From Acuticoccus yangtzensis (GTDB lineage: Bacteria > Pseudomonadota > Alphaproteobacteria > Rhizobiales > Amorphaceae), in the NCBI RefSeq assembly GCF_001927245.1, contig NZ_MJUX01000003.1, forward strand, positions 186,001 to 250,000: a stretch of 64,000 nucleotides of DNA. Reading direction: 5' to 3'. The notes below the pieces were generated by a model, which was not told where the DNA came from, ran no database searches, and was given only the letters and a program-made list of their open reading frames with translations. Positions 25,946 through 35,300 of this stretch are shown piece by piece; position 1 is the stretch's first letter, and each line of letters starts with the position of its first letter. A program made the translations under genes and the position numbers.

Positions 25946-27058
25946 ATGTCAGACCTGATCCACGACGACGGGCCGCAGGGCGCCGACTTCTATCGCCGCT
26001 CGGCGCGTCCTCAGGCGGGGGCGCGCCCCATCGTGCCGCCAGGTCACAGGGCGACCCGCCCGGCGGCGCCCGATGCGGCCCCGCACGCCGCCGCGCCGCA
26101 CGCAACGGCCGCGCAGGCCGCACCACCCCGGTTCAACCCACCGCAATCCACAGCGCAGCGCGCTGCCGCGCCGCCCTCCGGCGCGTCCCATTCCCATGTG
26201 CGCCGTTCGAGCGGAGCTCACGCCGCGCCGCCCCGGCCGGCAACTCATGCCTCCGCTGCCGAGGTGTCCGCTCGCGGGGCCGCTGCGGCGGCGCCCGGCG
26301 AACGGGTCCGGCGCGATCCGTCCACCCGGCCTACCGAGGAGCGCGACATCGCGGGGGCGTCGCCGGTGACGCACCGCAGCGCAAGTCCGCGCCCCGGGGC
26401 GCGCGCCGACATGGCCGCGGGCACGGTGGGGGCAGAGCGCATGCCGCCGCCGCAGCGCCGCGCGCCGTCTGCGGCCGGCTCCGGCGGCGCGCGACCTCCG
26501 TCGGGCGGCACCGCGCGTGAACAGGTGGAGCGGGCGGAGGCGGTCGCTGCGCCGGCCCGGTCGGCGCAGGCTGAAAAGGCAGACGCCCATGCCGCGGAGC
26601 GGGAGGCGGGCGAGGGGCGGGGGCTCGTCGACGCGGAGCGGCTTGCCGACGAGGTCGGCGTTCCCGCTTCGGTTCTGACCTATCTCGAAGCGCGCCTGCC
26701 GGGAGTCCACGCGATCGCCGAGGGGCGGCGCAGGCTCTACCGGCCCGCAGACGCCGCGCTCATCGCCGGATGCGCCGAGCTACTTTACGGCGAGGGCCGC
26801 TCTTTTCGCGAGGTGATGGGCTATCTGCGTGCGGGCAAGTCCAAGGCGATCGCACGGCGCGGCTGGGCGCTGCTGGGCGAGATCGAGACCGAGCCGGCGC
26901 CCGAGAGCGGCGCGCCGTCCCGCGCCATCCCCGCCGACGCGCTGGTCCAGCACCGCGGCCGCCCCGGCCCGACGACACCGCTGCGCCCAACCGAGGATCC
27001 CAGTGCGATCCTCGCCGACCTGATCGAATGCGTGCGGCTCCTGGAAGCCGCCCGCTGA
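25946..27058 (+). CDS. MerR-like HTH protein with long disordered N-terminus
   Basis: 370 residues. Residues 1-210 are low-complexity (Ala, Pro, Arg, His), predicted disordered. A MerR-type winged helix spans about 225-300: LVDAERLADEVGVPASVLTYLEARLPGVHAIAEGRRRLYRPADAALI, cited here by its hallmarks VGVPASVLTYLE and RRLYRPAD, followed by a helical REVMGYLRAGKSKAI region. The usual MerR effector cysteines are absent. GGGAGG precedes the ATG. The homologue normally following ihfA is about 150-200 residues, so the N-terminal extension is unusual. DNA target unknown. Confidence 0.75.
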   Translation: MSDLIHDDGPQGADFYRRSARPQAGARPIVPPGHRATRPAAPDAAPHAAAPHATAAQAAPPRFNPPQSTAQRAAAPPSGASHSHVRRSSGAHAAPPRPATHASAAEVSARGAAAAAPGERVRRDPSTRPTEERDIAGASPVTHRSASPRPGARADMAAGTVGAERMPPPQRRAPSAAGSGGARPPSGGTAREQVERAEAVAAPARSAQAEKADAHAAEREAGEGRGLVDAERLADEVGVPASVLTYLEARLPGVHAIAEGRRRLYRPADAALIAGCAELLYGEGRSFREVMGYLRAGKSKAIARRGWALLGEIETEPAPESGAPSRAIPADALVQHRGRPGPTTPLRPTEDPSAILADLIECVRLLEAAR

Positions 27059-27309
27059 CGCCAGCCGCGCCGCCCGTGTCGCGCGGCGCCCATGTCGCGG
27101 GCTGGCTGTGTCGCGCGCTGGCCACGTCGCTCGCCGCTAGAGGGGGCGGTCCCGCGGGTGATCCGCCGCGCGGGCACGTAGTGTTAGGGCCGTGATGGAA
27201 CCGCCATTCGCGCTGGCTCCGCGGTGGGTTTCCTGCGCCCGCCGCGCCGCGATGTCGGCAGTGTCTGGCAACCGGCGCCCCGCCTTTGCGGCAGAGGCCT
27301 CAACCGGCC

Positions 27310-27867
27310 TCAGCGGCGGCGGGCGAAGCCGGGGACGGTGCCGGGGCCGTCGGGCCCCTCTTCGCCGGGACGGCGGTTGAGGGCGCCGCTCTGCGCCGGA
27401 GGGGTCTCGGCGGCGCGATCGTCCATCGGCGGGGCGGCGGGGGTGTGGCGCTGCGCCGCGCTGAAGCTTGCCCCCTCCGGCTCGCCGCCGTCCGACTGGG
27501 CGGTGCGCACCTGTGCGTTGATTTCACTCGTCAGCCGCTCGATCGCCGCGGTCGCCGCGTCGATCCGCGCGATCAGCGGCTCGTCGTCCGCCTCCGCCGC
27601 CAGCGCCGCCCGCTCGCGCGCGCGCTCGAGGCGGGCGTTCTGCTCCGTCAGCTCGGCCACGCGCGATTCGGCGATGTCGAGCCGGTCCAGCACCGTCAGC
27701 GCCGCCATCACCGCGATTCGCCGGTCGCCGATCTCACCGATTCGGCCCTTCAGCGTGCGAATCGTCTTGTCGAGCTCGCGCGCCAGCGCCTCGACCCGCT
27801 GCTCCTCGCCGGGGTCGCACGACATGCGATAGGTGTGGCCGTCGATCTCGACGCGAACCTGGCTCAG
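27310..27867 (-). CDS. zapA: Cell division protein ZapA, probable CTG start
   Basis: FtsZ-ring stabiliser. The family N-terminus, a beta strand then IDGHTYRMSCDPGEEQRVEALARELD, lies upstream of the first ATG (27825). An open frame extends to CTG at 27867, reading [15 protein letters not shown], with GGAGGG a few nt upstream, and the CTG overlaps the TGA of the preceding gene (CTGA). That gives about 185 residues. No ATG, GTG or TTG is available between. The N-terminal ZapA domain and coiled coil (about 60-120) are followed by a 60-residue Pro/Gly/Ala tail longer than usual. Paired with the DUF4164 gene, divergent from tkt. Confidence 0.82.
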   Translation of the reverse strand: MSQVRVEIDGHTYRMSCDPGEEQRVEALARELDKTIRTLKGRIGEIGDRRIAVMAALTVLDRLDIAESRVAELTEQNARLERARERAALAAEADDEPLIARIDAATAAIERLTSEINAQVRTAQSDGGEPEGASFSAAQRHTPAAPPMDDRAAETPPAQSGALNRRPGEEGPDGPGTVPGFARRR

Positions 27868-28184
27868 CTCCGGCCCTCCTCGTCGCCGGGTGCCGCGCCG
27901 GGCGGGGACAGTCGGCGCACCCGCTCCATGATCTTCACGAGCCGCCCCGCCACGTCCTGATTGGCCAAACGCAGCCGTTCCGCCCGCGCTTCTGCGTCGT
28001 CGAGCTTGGCCGCGAGCTGCGCGCGGTCCCGCTCCAGGCGCACGTTGTCGTCCCTCAGAGCGTTGACGGTTCCGGCCGCATCCGTCTTCAGCGCGGCCGC
28101 CGCTTCCAGGCGCACGAGCGCCGCCTCGAGGCGGGCCAAAGCCTGACTGGTTCGTAGTCCAGCGATGTTCCCGTCCTCCTGCAT
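27864..28184 (-). CDS. DUF4164 family coiled-coil protein
   Basis: 106 residues, almost all alpha-helical with heptad-like leucine/alanine spacing ([18 protein letters not shown], then [30 protein letters not shown]). ATG 28184 opens [10 protein letters not shown]. It matches the small DUF4164 proteins encoded immediately upstream of zapA in Hyphomicrobiales. Its stop overlaps the proposed zapA CTG start. A role with ZapA at the division site is inferred from synteny only. Divergent from tkt, whose start is 106 bp away. Confidence 0.8.
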   Translation of the reverse strand: MQEDGNIAGLRTSQALARLEAALVRLEAAAALKTDAAGTVNALRDDNVRLERDRAQLAAKLDDAEARAERLRLANQDVAGRLVKIMERVRRLSPPGAAPGDEEGRS

Positions 28185-28290
28185 CTCAGGACAAATTGAT
28201 TTATTTGGCGATGGGTTTTGCGCCGAACCCAACTCGTGCGCTATGTGGGCGCCCCAAACAACAAAAACCCAAGCCCTTCGAGTGTCTCTG

Positions 28291-30270
28291 ATGGTGGATG
28301 TGGACAAGCTCAAACCGATGGCAAACGCACTGCGTATGCTGTCCATCGACGCGGTCGAAGCCGCCAAATCGGGACATCCCGGCCTGCCCATGGGGGCCGC
28401 CGACCTGGTGACGGCCCTGTTCTCTCGGCATATCCGCATCGACCCGGCCGATCCCGACTGGGCCAACCGCGACCGCTTCGTGTTGTCGGCGGGTCACGGC
28501 TCGATGCTGCTCTATTCGCTCTATCACCTTCTCGGGTACGAAGATTTCCCGATCGAGGAGTTGAAGCGGTTCCGCCAGCTCGGCGCGAAGACCGCGGGCC
28601 ATCCCGAATATGGCCACGGCAAAGGCATCGAGACGACGACCGGTCCGCTCGGCCAGGGGCTGGCGACGGCGGTCGGCATGGCGCTCGGCGAACGGCTGTT
28701 GAACGCGCAGTTCGGCGACGAGATCGTCGACCACCGCACCTTCGTGCTCGCCTCCGACGGCGATCTGATGGAAGGCATCAGCCACGAGGCGATCGCCCTC
28801 GCCGGGCACATGCGCCTGAAGAAGCTCACCGTCATCTACGACGACAACGAGATTTCGATCGACGGGCCGACTTCCATCGCGGAGACCGGCGACGTCATCC
28901 GCCGCTTCGAGGCCGCCGGCTGGCGCGCCGAGCGGATCGACGGGCACGACTTCAACGCCATCGACGCCGCGTTGACCCGCGCGGCCCAGGCCGACAAGCC
29001 GACCTTGATCGCCGCGCGCACGGTCATCGGCTACGGCTCGCCCAACAAGGCGGGCACGGCCGGCGTCCACGGCTCACCGCTCGGCACGGCTGAGGCGGCC
29101 GCGACGCGCTCGCAGCTCGGCTGGACCGCGGGCCCGTTCGAGGTGCCGGAGGACGTGCGCGACAACTGGCGCATCACCGGGCTGAAGTCGGCCCAGGCGC
29201 ACCGCGAGTGGCGCACCCGCTACGACGCGATGGACGCCGAGGCGCGGGCCGAGTTCGACCGACGTCTGCGCGGCGACATGCCGTCCGAGTTCGCCCCGGC
29301 GATGGTGCGGCTGCGCACCCAGCTCCTCAGCGAGAAGCCGGCGATGGCGACGCGCAAAGCCTCCGAGCGGGCGCTCAACACGGTGAATGCGGTGCTGCCG
29401 GAGACGGTGGGCGGTTCGGCCGACCTCACCGGCTCCAACAACACCAAGACCGACCACGTGGCGCCGATCGCGCCGGGCGACTTCGCCGGCCGTTACGTCC
29501 ACTGGGGCGTGCGCGAGCACGGCATGGCGGCGGCCATGAACGGTCTGGCGCTGCACGGCGGGCTGCTTCCCTATGGCGGCACCTTCCTGTGCTTCTCTGA
29601 CTATTCGCGTCCGGCGATCCGGCTGGCGGCGCTGATGGGGATCCGCGTCGTCCACGTGATGACGCACGATTCCATCGGTCTGGGCGAAGACGGGCCGACG
29701 CACCAGCCGGTGGAGCACCTGGCGGCGCTTCGCGCGATCCCGAACCTTCTCGTCCTGCGTCCGGCGGACGCGGTGGAGACGGCGGAGGCGTGGGAGATCG
29801 CGTGCGAATATCAGGGGCCGTCGGTGCTCGTCCTGACGCGCCAGAACCTGCCGGTCCTGTCGCCCGGTCCGGCGACGCAGAACCGCTCGCGCCGCGGCGC
29901 CTACAAGGTGGTGACGGCGCCGAAGGCCGAGGTCACGCTCTACGCCAGCGGGTCGGAGCTCGAGATCGCGGTCGAGGCGGGGCGGATGCTGTCGGGCGAG
30001 GGCATCGCCGCGGACGTGGTCAGCGTGCCGTGCTTCGAGCTCTTCTTCGAGCAGGACGAGGAATATATCGACTCGATCATCGGCGGTGCCACGGCCAAGG
30101 TCGCGGTCGAGGCGGCGATCCGTCAGGGCTGGGACGCCTTCGTGGGGCGCAAGGGCGGCTTCGTGGGCATGACCGGCTTCGGCGCGTCGGGCCCCTACAA
30201 GGAGCTTTACGAGCACTTCGGCATCACCGCGAAGGCGGTGGCGGACGAGGCCAAGGCCCTGCTGGGCTGA
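28291..30270 (+). CDS. tkt: Transketolase
   Basis: Thiamine-diphosphate enzyme of the pentose phosphate pathway, transferring two-carbon units. 659 residues from ATG 28291, the usual length. Motifs: [10 protein letters not shown] near 24-33, the ThDP-magnesium motif [13 protein letters not shown] through [10 protein letters not shown] (about 153-193), the catalytic glutamate in [15 protein letters not shown] near 400, and [16 protein letters not shown] near 455. Codon use matches neighbours. A strong terminator follows. In related genomes tkt precedes gap-pgk-fba, but here those genes are 17 kb or more away. Confidence 0.96.
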   Translation: MVDVDKLKPMANALRMLSIDAVEAAKSGHPGLPMGAADLVTALFSRHIRIDPADPDWANRDRFVLSAGHGSMLLYSLYHLLGYEDFPIEELKRFRQLGAKTAGHPEYGHGKGIETTTGPLGQGLATAVGMALGERLLNAQFGDEIVDHRTFVLASDGDLMEGISHEAIALAGHMRLKKLTVIYDDNEISIDGPTSIAETGDVIRRFEAAGWRAERIDGHDFNAIDAALTRAAQADKPTLIAARTVIGYGSPNKAGTAGVHGSPLGTAEAAATRSQLGWTAGPFEVPEDVRDNWRITGLKSAQAHREWRTRYDAMDAEARAEFDRRLRGDMPSEFAPAMVRLRTQLLSEKPAMATRKASERALNTVNAVLPETVGGSADLTGSNNTKTDHVAPIAPGDFAGRYVHWGVREHGMAAAMNGLALHGGLLPYGGTFLCFSDYSRPAIRLAALMGIRVVHVMTHDSIGLGEDGPTHQPVEHLAALRAIPNLLVLRPADAVETAEAWEIACEYQGPSVLVLTRQNLPVLSPGPATQNRSRRGAYKVVTAPKAEVTLYASGSELEIAVEAGRMLSGEGIAADVVSVPCFELFFEQDEEYIDSIIGGATAKVAVEAAIRQGWDAFVGRKGGFVGMTGFGASGPYKELYEHFGITAKAVADEAKALLG

Positions 30271-30303
30271 GAATGGCGGCGGGGGTGACCCCGCTCCACC
30301 TAC

Positions 30304-30333
30304 AGAAAAAGGCGCCCGGTGGGCGCCTTTTTT
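30304..30333. terminator. Bidirectional terminator between tkt and leuD
   Basis: AAAGGCGCCC (30308-30317), loop GGT, GGGCGCCTTT (30321-30330) with flanking A-run and T-run, between convergent tkt (+) and leuD (-). Confidence 0.92.
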
Positions 30334-30349
30334 CGTCGTACAGGAGGGA

Positions 30350-30955
30350 TCAGATCCAGGGGCGGGCTTCGGCGACCCTGCCTTCGTGGGCCGACACGCT
30401 GGACGCCTTCTGAAGCGTCAGGCCGATCTCGTCGAGGCCTTCGACGAGCATGTGCTTCAGGCCCTGGTCGATGTCGAAATGGATCGGCTCGCCGTCGGCG
30501 CCCGAAACGGTCTGGTTGGGCAGGTCCACCGTCAGCGTCGCGTTGGCGCCGCGCTCGGCATGGGCCATCAGCCGCTCCAGCTCCTCCGGCGTGACCTTCA
30601 CCGGCAGAAGGCCGTTCTTGAAGCAGTTCTGGTAGAAGATGTCGGCGAAGCTGGTCGAGATGACGCAGCGGATGCCCCGGTCGATCAGCGCCCAGGGGGC
30701 GTGCTCGCGCGAGGAGCCGCAGCCGAAATTGTCACCGGCGACGAGAATTTCGGCCGCCTGATATTGCGGCTTGTTCAGCGGGAAGTTGGGGTCCGGATTG
30801 CCGTCTTTGTCGCGGCTGATCTCGGCGAAGAGGCCCTTGCCGAGGCCGGTGCGCTTGATCGTCTTCAGGTAGTTCTTCGGGATGATCATGTCGGTGTCGA
30901 CGTTGATCATCGGCAGGGGCGCGGCGACCGCCTCCAGCGTGGTGAAAGGCTGCAT
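30350..30955 (-). CDS. leuD: 3-isopropylmalate dehydratase small subunit
   Basis: With LeuC isomerises isopropylmalate in leucine synthesis. 201 residues. Diagnostic segments: [22 protein letters not shown] (residues about 18-39), [17 protein letters not shown] near 74-90, and [17 protein letters not shown]. leuC is not in the window, so the two subunits are encoded apart. Convergent with tkt; 12 bp separate its start from the stop of the membrane coiled-coil gene. Confidence 0.95.
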   Translation of the reverse strand: MQPFTTLEAVAAPLPMINVDTDMIIPKNYLKTIKRTGLGKGLFAEISRDKDGNPDPNFPLNKPQYQAAEILVAGDNFGCGSSREHAPWALIDRGIRCVISTSFADIFYQNCFKNGLLPVKVTPEELERLMAHAERGANATLTVDLPNQTVSGADGEPIHFDIDQGLKHMLVEGLDEIGLTLQKASSVSAHEGRVAEARPWI

Positions 30956-30967
30956 GCCTTCGTCTCC

Positions 30968-31600
30968 CTAGTTCTGGGCGCCGGTGGCCGGGGAGACGCC
31001 GCCGGGAGCATCCATCGGATCGACCGCGGCGGGGGTATCCTCCGATCCGCCGAGCGCCGATTGCAGCTCGTTCAGATCGCTCTGAAGGCGCGACCTGAGG
31101 AGGTTGATCTGGTCGAGGGACAGGGAAGCTTCGTCGAGCTGGTCGCCGGCGGCATCGAGGCTGTCGCTGAACAGGGTCACCACCTCAGATGACGCACCGT
31201 CTTCACCGGCTTGAGGTGCCACAACCTGGCCGAGCCCGTCCAGCGCCAATCGCATGGAATTGACGACACGGGTCAGGCTGGTGATCGCCTCCGCGTTGAG
31301 GAGCGCCATCTCGGCCGCCCCTTGCGCCACCGCGGCTGTGACCGGCGGCGTGGCATCGGCGTCGGCCGCGGCGGTCGACGCGCGTGAGGTGGTGCCGTCC
31401 GCCATGCCCGCCTTGCCGACCAAGATCGGCGAAGCGGTCATCAGCCCGCCGAAGAGGAGCGCCACGATGACGCCCCCCGTCATGCCGCGCAGGATGCCGA
31501 TGACGAGGCCGCCCAGGATAATCGCGCAGCCCGCGAGGACCGGGATGAAGAGGTCGGGGTCCTCCGACAGGACGTTTTCGATGAGCTGCTGGATGTCCAC
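30968..31600 (-). CDS. Uncharacterised membrane-anchored coiled-coil protein
   Basis: About 210 residues. GTG 31600 is chosen because GGGAG lies 7 nt upstream; an ATG at 31615 is in frame but without a ribosome-binding site. Two hydrophobic segments (LFIPVLAGCAIILGGLVIGIL and TGGVIVALLFGGLMTASPIL) are followed by an Ala/Thr linker and a helical region (NAEAITSLTRVVNSMRLALDGL ... LSLDQINLLRSRLQSDLNELQSAL) likely to form a coiled coil, then a Pro/Gly-rich tail. No family recognised. It lies upstream of leuD and may share its transcript. Confidence 0.65.
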   Translation of the reverse strand: MDIQQLIENVLSEDPDLFIPVLAGCAIILGGLVIGILRGMTGGVIVALLFGGLMTASPILVGKAGMADGTTSRASTAAADADATPPVTAAVAQGAAEMALLNAEAITSLTRVVNSMRLALDGLGQVVAPQAGEDGASSEVVTLFSDSLDAAGDQLDEASLSLDQINLLRSRLQSDLNELQSALGGSEDTPAAVDPMDAPGGVSPATGAQN

Positions 31601-31688
31601 CAGGCCGTCTCCCATACGACGTTAACTTTAGTGCCGAACTGGCAATGGTGCCGATGATATCAGATGCACCATTGCAGTGGGCCGGGTC

Positions 31689-32258
31689 TTAGCGCGCCAT
31701 CCCATAATATTCGTCGTTCGGGCGCATCTTGGTTGCCGAGGCGACGCGGTTCGTCATGTTGAAGAAGGCGGCGACGCTGGCGATGTCCCAGATCGCGCGG
31801 TCGGTGAAGCCGGCATCGTGCAGCGGACGGTTGTCGGCCTCGGTGATCTCCGAGGGCGTGAGGGTGAGTTTCCAGACATAGGCGCACATGGCGTGCTGGC
31901 GCTCGTCCAGCGCGGCGTAGCGCCAGTTGGCGACCAGCGTCTCGCCCAGCTTGGGATCGCCGGACAGTTCGCGCACGGCGGCCCCGTGGGCGACCAGGCA
32001 ATAGTGGCAGCGGTTGGCCGAGGAGACGACGACCGCGATCATCTCGCGCTCCAGCTTCGAGAGGTCGGAGGCCCCCAGCATCAAGTCGTTGTACATGTCG
32101 GTGAAGGCGCGCAGCTTCTTCTCGTCGAAGGCGTAGGCGACGAGCACATTGGGAATCAGCCCCAACTTTTCCTGGCATTTGTCGAAGTAGGCGCGGGTTT
32201 CGGGCGACAGCTCGGGGGTGGGCAGATCGAGCGATATCACGGGTTCGTCATGGGCCAT
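31689..32258 (-). CDS. Peroxidase-related enzyme (AhpD-like carboxymuconolactone decarboxylase family)
   Basis: 189 residues of the all-helical CMD/AhpD fold. The redox motif CHYCLVAHG (CxxC followed by His four residues later) sits in EREMIAVVVSSANRCHYC near residue 84-88. The C-terminal AIWDIASVAAFFNMTNRVA is typical of the uncharacterised peroxidase-related subgroup. GAGGAG lies about 9 nt before the ATG. Divergent from the glutamate dehydrogenase gene. Probably reduces peroxides or alkyl hydroperoxides with a dithiol partner; the physiological reductant is unknown. Confidence 0.85.
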   Translation of the reverse strand: MAHDEPVISLDLPTPELSPETRAYFDKCQEKLGLIPNVLVAYAFDEKKLRAFTDMYNDLMLGASDLSKLEREMIAVVVSSANRCHYCLVAHGAAVRELSGDPKLGETLVANWRYAALDERQHAMCAYVWKLTLTPSEITEADNRPLHDAGFTDRAIWDIASVAAFFNMTNRVASATKMRPNDEYYGMAR

Positions 32259-32346
32259 CTTTAGGTGCTCCTCGGGGTTCTGCAGTTTCTTGGGGACTGG
32301 ACAGGCACGGTCCGGCTGTCAATGTGCCCCTTCAGGAGGAGCGAGC

Positions 32347-35300
32347 ATGCTTGAAGACGAACAAGAGACCAAGGACGGCAAGCTCAGCGCGCTCGCCGAG
32401 ACGGTCCGGGACGAAGGCGGCGACGTTGGGTTCGCGACCTTTGCCGAGCTTCTGTTTCGCCACGCCGCGGCGGAAGATCTGACACGGTACGACGTGGACG
32501 GGCTGATGCGCGTTGCGAGCGCGGCCTGGGAGTCGCTGCAGAGCCGCACACCCGGTCAGCCGCACGTCAGGGTGTTGGCGCCGGATGTGGTCGCGGTGAC
32601 CGAGGAGGACACCCACCACTCGATCTCGACCATCGAGGCGATCAACGACGACAAGCCGTTCCTTTTCGGCTCGCTGAAGAACGAGCTGCACGCACAGAAC
32701 CTGGAGCTGAGCCTCGTCGTTCATCCCATTCTGGCGGTGGAGCGCAACGCGGCCGGGACGCTGATCGGCTTCCACGGCGAAGCGCGGCCCGGCGACGGCT
32801 ACGCGCACGAGAGCTTCGTTCACATCCACGTCGAGCCGATCGACGATGCGGAGCAGCGCGAGACGCTGCGCCAGTCGCTGCTGGCCGTCCTGAACGACGT
32901 CAACGCCGCAGTGGGCGATTGGCCGAAGATGCGCTCCATCTTGCGCGAGGCGATCGAACGTTATCGCCACCAGCCGCCCCCGGTCGAGAAAGAGGTGCTC
33001 ACCGAGGCGATCGCCTTCCTGGAGCGGGCCGAGCGGAGCGATTTCATCCTCACCGGCATGCGCGAATATGTGCTGGACGGATCGCCCGACGACGGCGAGC
33101 TCGTCGCGTCCGAGATGGGCGGGCTCGGCATCCTGCGCGACCCGGACATCAAGGTGCTGCGCCGCGGCTCGGAGCTGGTGACGCTGACGCCGGAGGTGCG
33201 CGAGTTCCTGAAGAGCCCGGAGCCGGTCTTCATCGCGAAGGCGAACGTGAAGAGCCGCGTCCACCGGGTCACGCAGCTCGATTATATCGGCGTGAAGCGG
33301 TACGAAAACGGCGTGTTGAAGGGCGAGCTTCGGATCGTCGGCCTGTTCACGTCGTCCGCCTACACCCAGTCGGTGTTCGATATTCCGATGCTGCGGCGCA
33401 AGGCCAACAACGCCCTGCGCACCCTCGGATTCGATCCCGAGAGCCATTCCGGCAACGCGCTGCGCAACATTCTGGAGACCTACCCGCGCGACGAGCTGTT
33501 CCAGATCTCCGAGGATCTTCTGGCGCGCTATCTCCTCGCCATCCTGCAGCTTTCGGAGCGTCCGCGGGTCCGCATCCTGCCGCGCATCGACCCGTTCGAC
33601 CGCTTCGTGTCGCTGCTGATCTACGTGCCGCGCGACCGCTTCTCGACGCAGATCCGCGAGCGGATCGAGGCGATGATGGCCGAGGTCTATGACGGCCACG
33701 TGTCGGCCCGCTACATCGCCATGCCGGAAGGGGTGTTGAACCGCCTGCACCTCATCATCGGCCGGCGCGAGCGCGAGACGCCGCGGCCCGACCCGCGCGA
33801 GCTGGAAGACCGCGTGGCGGCGATGATCCGCACCTGGTCCGACGAACTGCTGCGCGCGGCTGCGGCGGCGCCCAAGCTGAAGCTCGACCGGTTCAAGATC
33901 AACCGCTGGTCGGACAGCTTCACCGAGTCCTATCGAGCCACCTATTCGGCCGAGCGCGCGGTGCGCGACATCACCATTTTGGAGCGCATCAGCGACGAGA
34001 CGCCGACCGCGATCCTGTTCTTCCGCCGCGATCCGGCCGATCCGACCGACCGCGTGTCGCTCAAGATCTACCACAAGGATGCGCCGATTTTGCTCTCGGC
34101 GCGCGTGCCGATTTTGGAGAATATGGGCTTCATCGTCGTCAACGAACGCACCTTCCGCGTGGCGGTGCCGGAGACGGACGAGGGGATCTACATCCACGAC
34201 ATGACGCTGGCCGTGGCGTCCGGGCGCGAGCTCGACATCACCGCTAACGCCGAGAAGCTTCAGGCACTCTTCATCGCCGTGTGGGAGGGGGCGGCGGAGA
34301 GCGACGGCTACAACGCGCTGCTCCTCAATGCCGGGCTCGGCTGGCGGGATATCGCGATCCTGCGTGCCATTTCGCGCTATCTGCGCCAGCTCGGCCTTGC
34401 CTACGGGCAGGAGCTGATGGCCTCGACGCTGAACAAATATCCCGAGCTCGCCGCGGCGCTGATCCAGTTCTTCCGCGCCCGCTTCGACCCGTCCCTGTCG
34501 GACGATACGCGGCACGAGGCGGAGATGGAGATCGCCGGCGGCTTCGAGGAGCTGTGCAACGATATCGAGAGCCTGGCCGACGACACGATCATCCACCGCT
34601 TCATCAATTTCATGGAAGCGACGCTGCGCACCAACCTCTTCCAGCACGAGGATGACGGAGAGCTGGCGCGCACCTTCGCGTTCAAATTGGACCCGCATCA
34701 GATCACCGGAATGCCCCGTCCGGCCCCCTTCCGCGAGATCTGGGTCTACTCGCCGCGGGTGGAGGGTGTGCACCTGCGCTTCGGAGCGGTGGCACGCGGC
34801 GGCCTGCGCTGGTCGGACCGGCCGCAGGACTTCCGCACCGAGGTTCTCGGCCTCGTGAAGGCGCAGCAGGTGAAGAACGCTGTCATCGTGCCGGTCGGCG
34901 CGAAGGGCGGGTTCTTCCCCAAGCGCCTGCCGGACAGGACCCAGCGCGACGCCTGGTTCGAGGAGGGGCGCGAGAGCTACAAGGTGTTCGTCGACACGCT
35001 TCTCGACATCACCGACGACATCGACGGCGAGGCGATCATCCCGCCCGACGAGGTGGTGCGGCACGACGGCGACGACCCCTATCTCGTCGTCGCGGCGGAC
35101 AAGGGCACGGCCACCTTCTCCGATACCGCCAACGCCATCTCCGAAGCGCACGGCTTCTGGCTGGACGATGCCTTCGCGTCCGGCGGCAGCCAGGGTTACG
35201 ACCACAAGGTCATGGGCATCACCGCGCGCGGTGCGTGGGAGGCGGTGAAGCGCCACTTCCGCGAGATGAACCACGACACTCAGGTGAAGCCCTTCACCGC

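Noticed and set aside
27059-27309. Interval after the ihfA-MerR pair checked for a tRNA gene
   Set aside because: No GGTTCGAAT T-loop or cloverleaf. Only degenerate GTCGCG repeats were seen.
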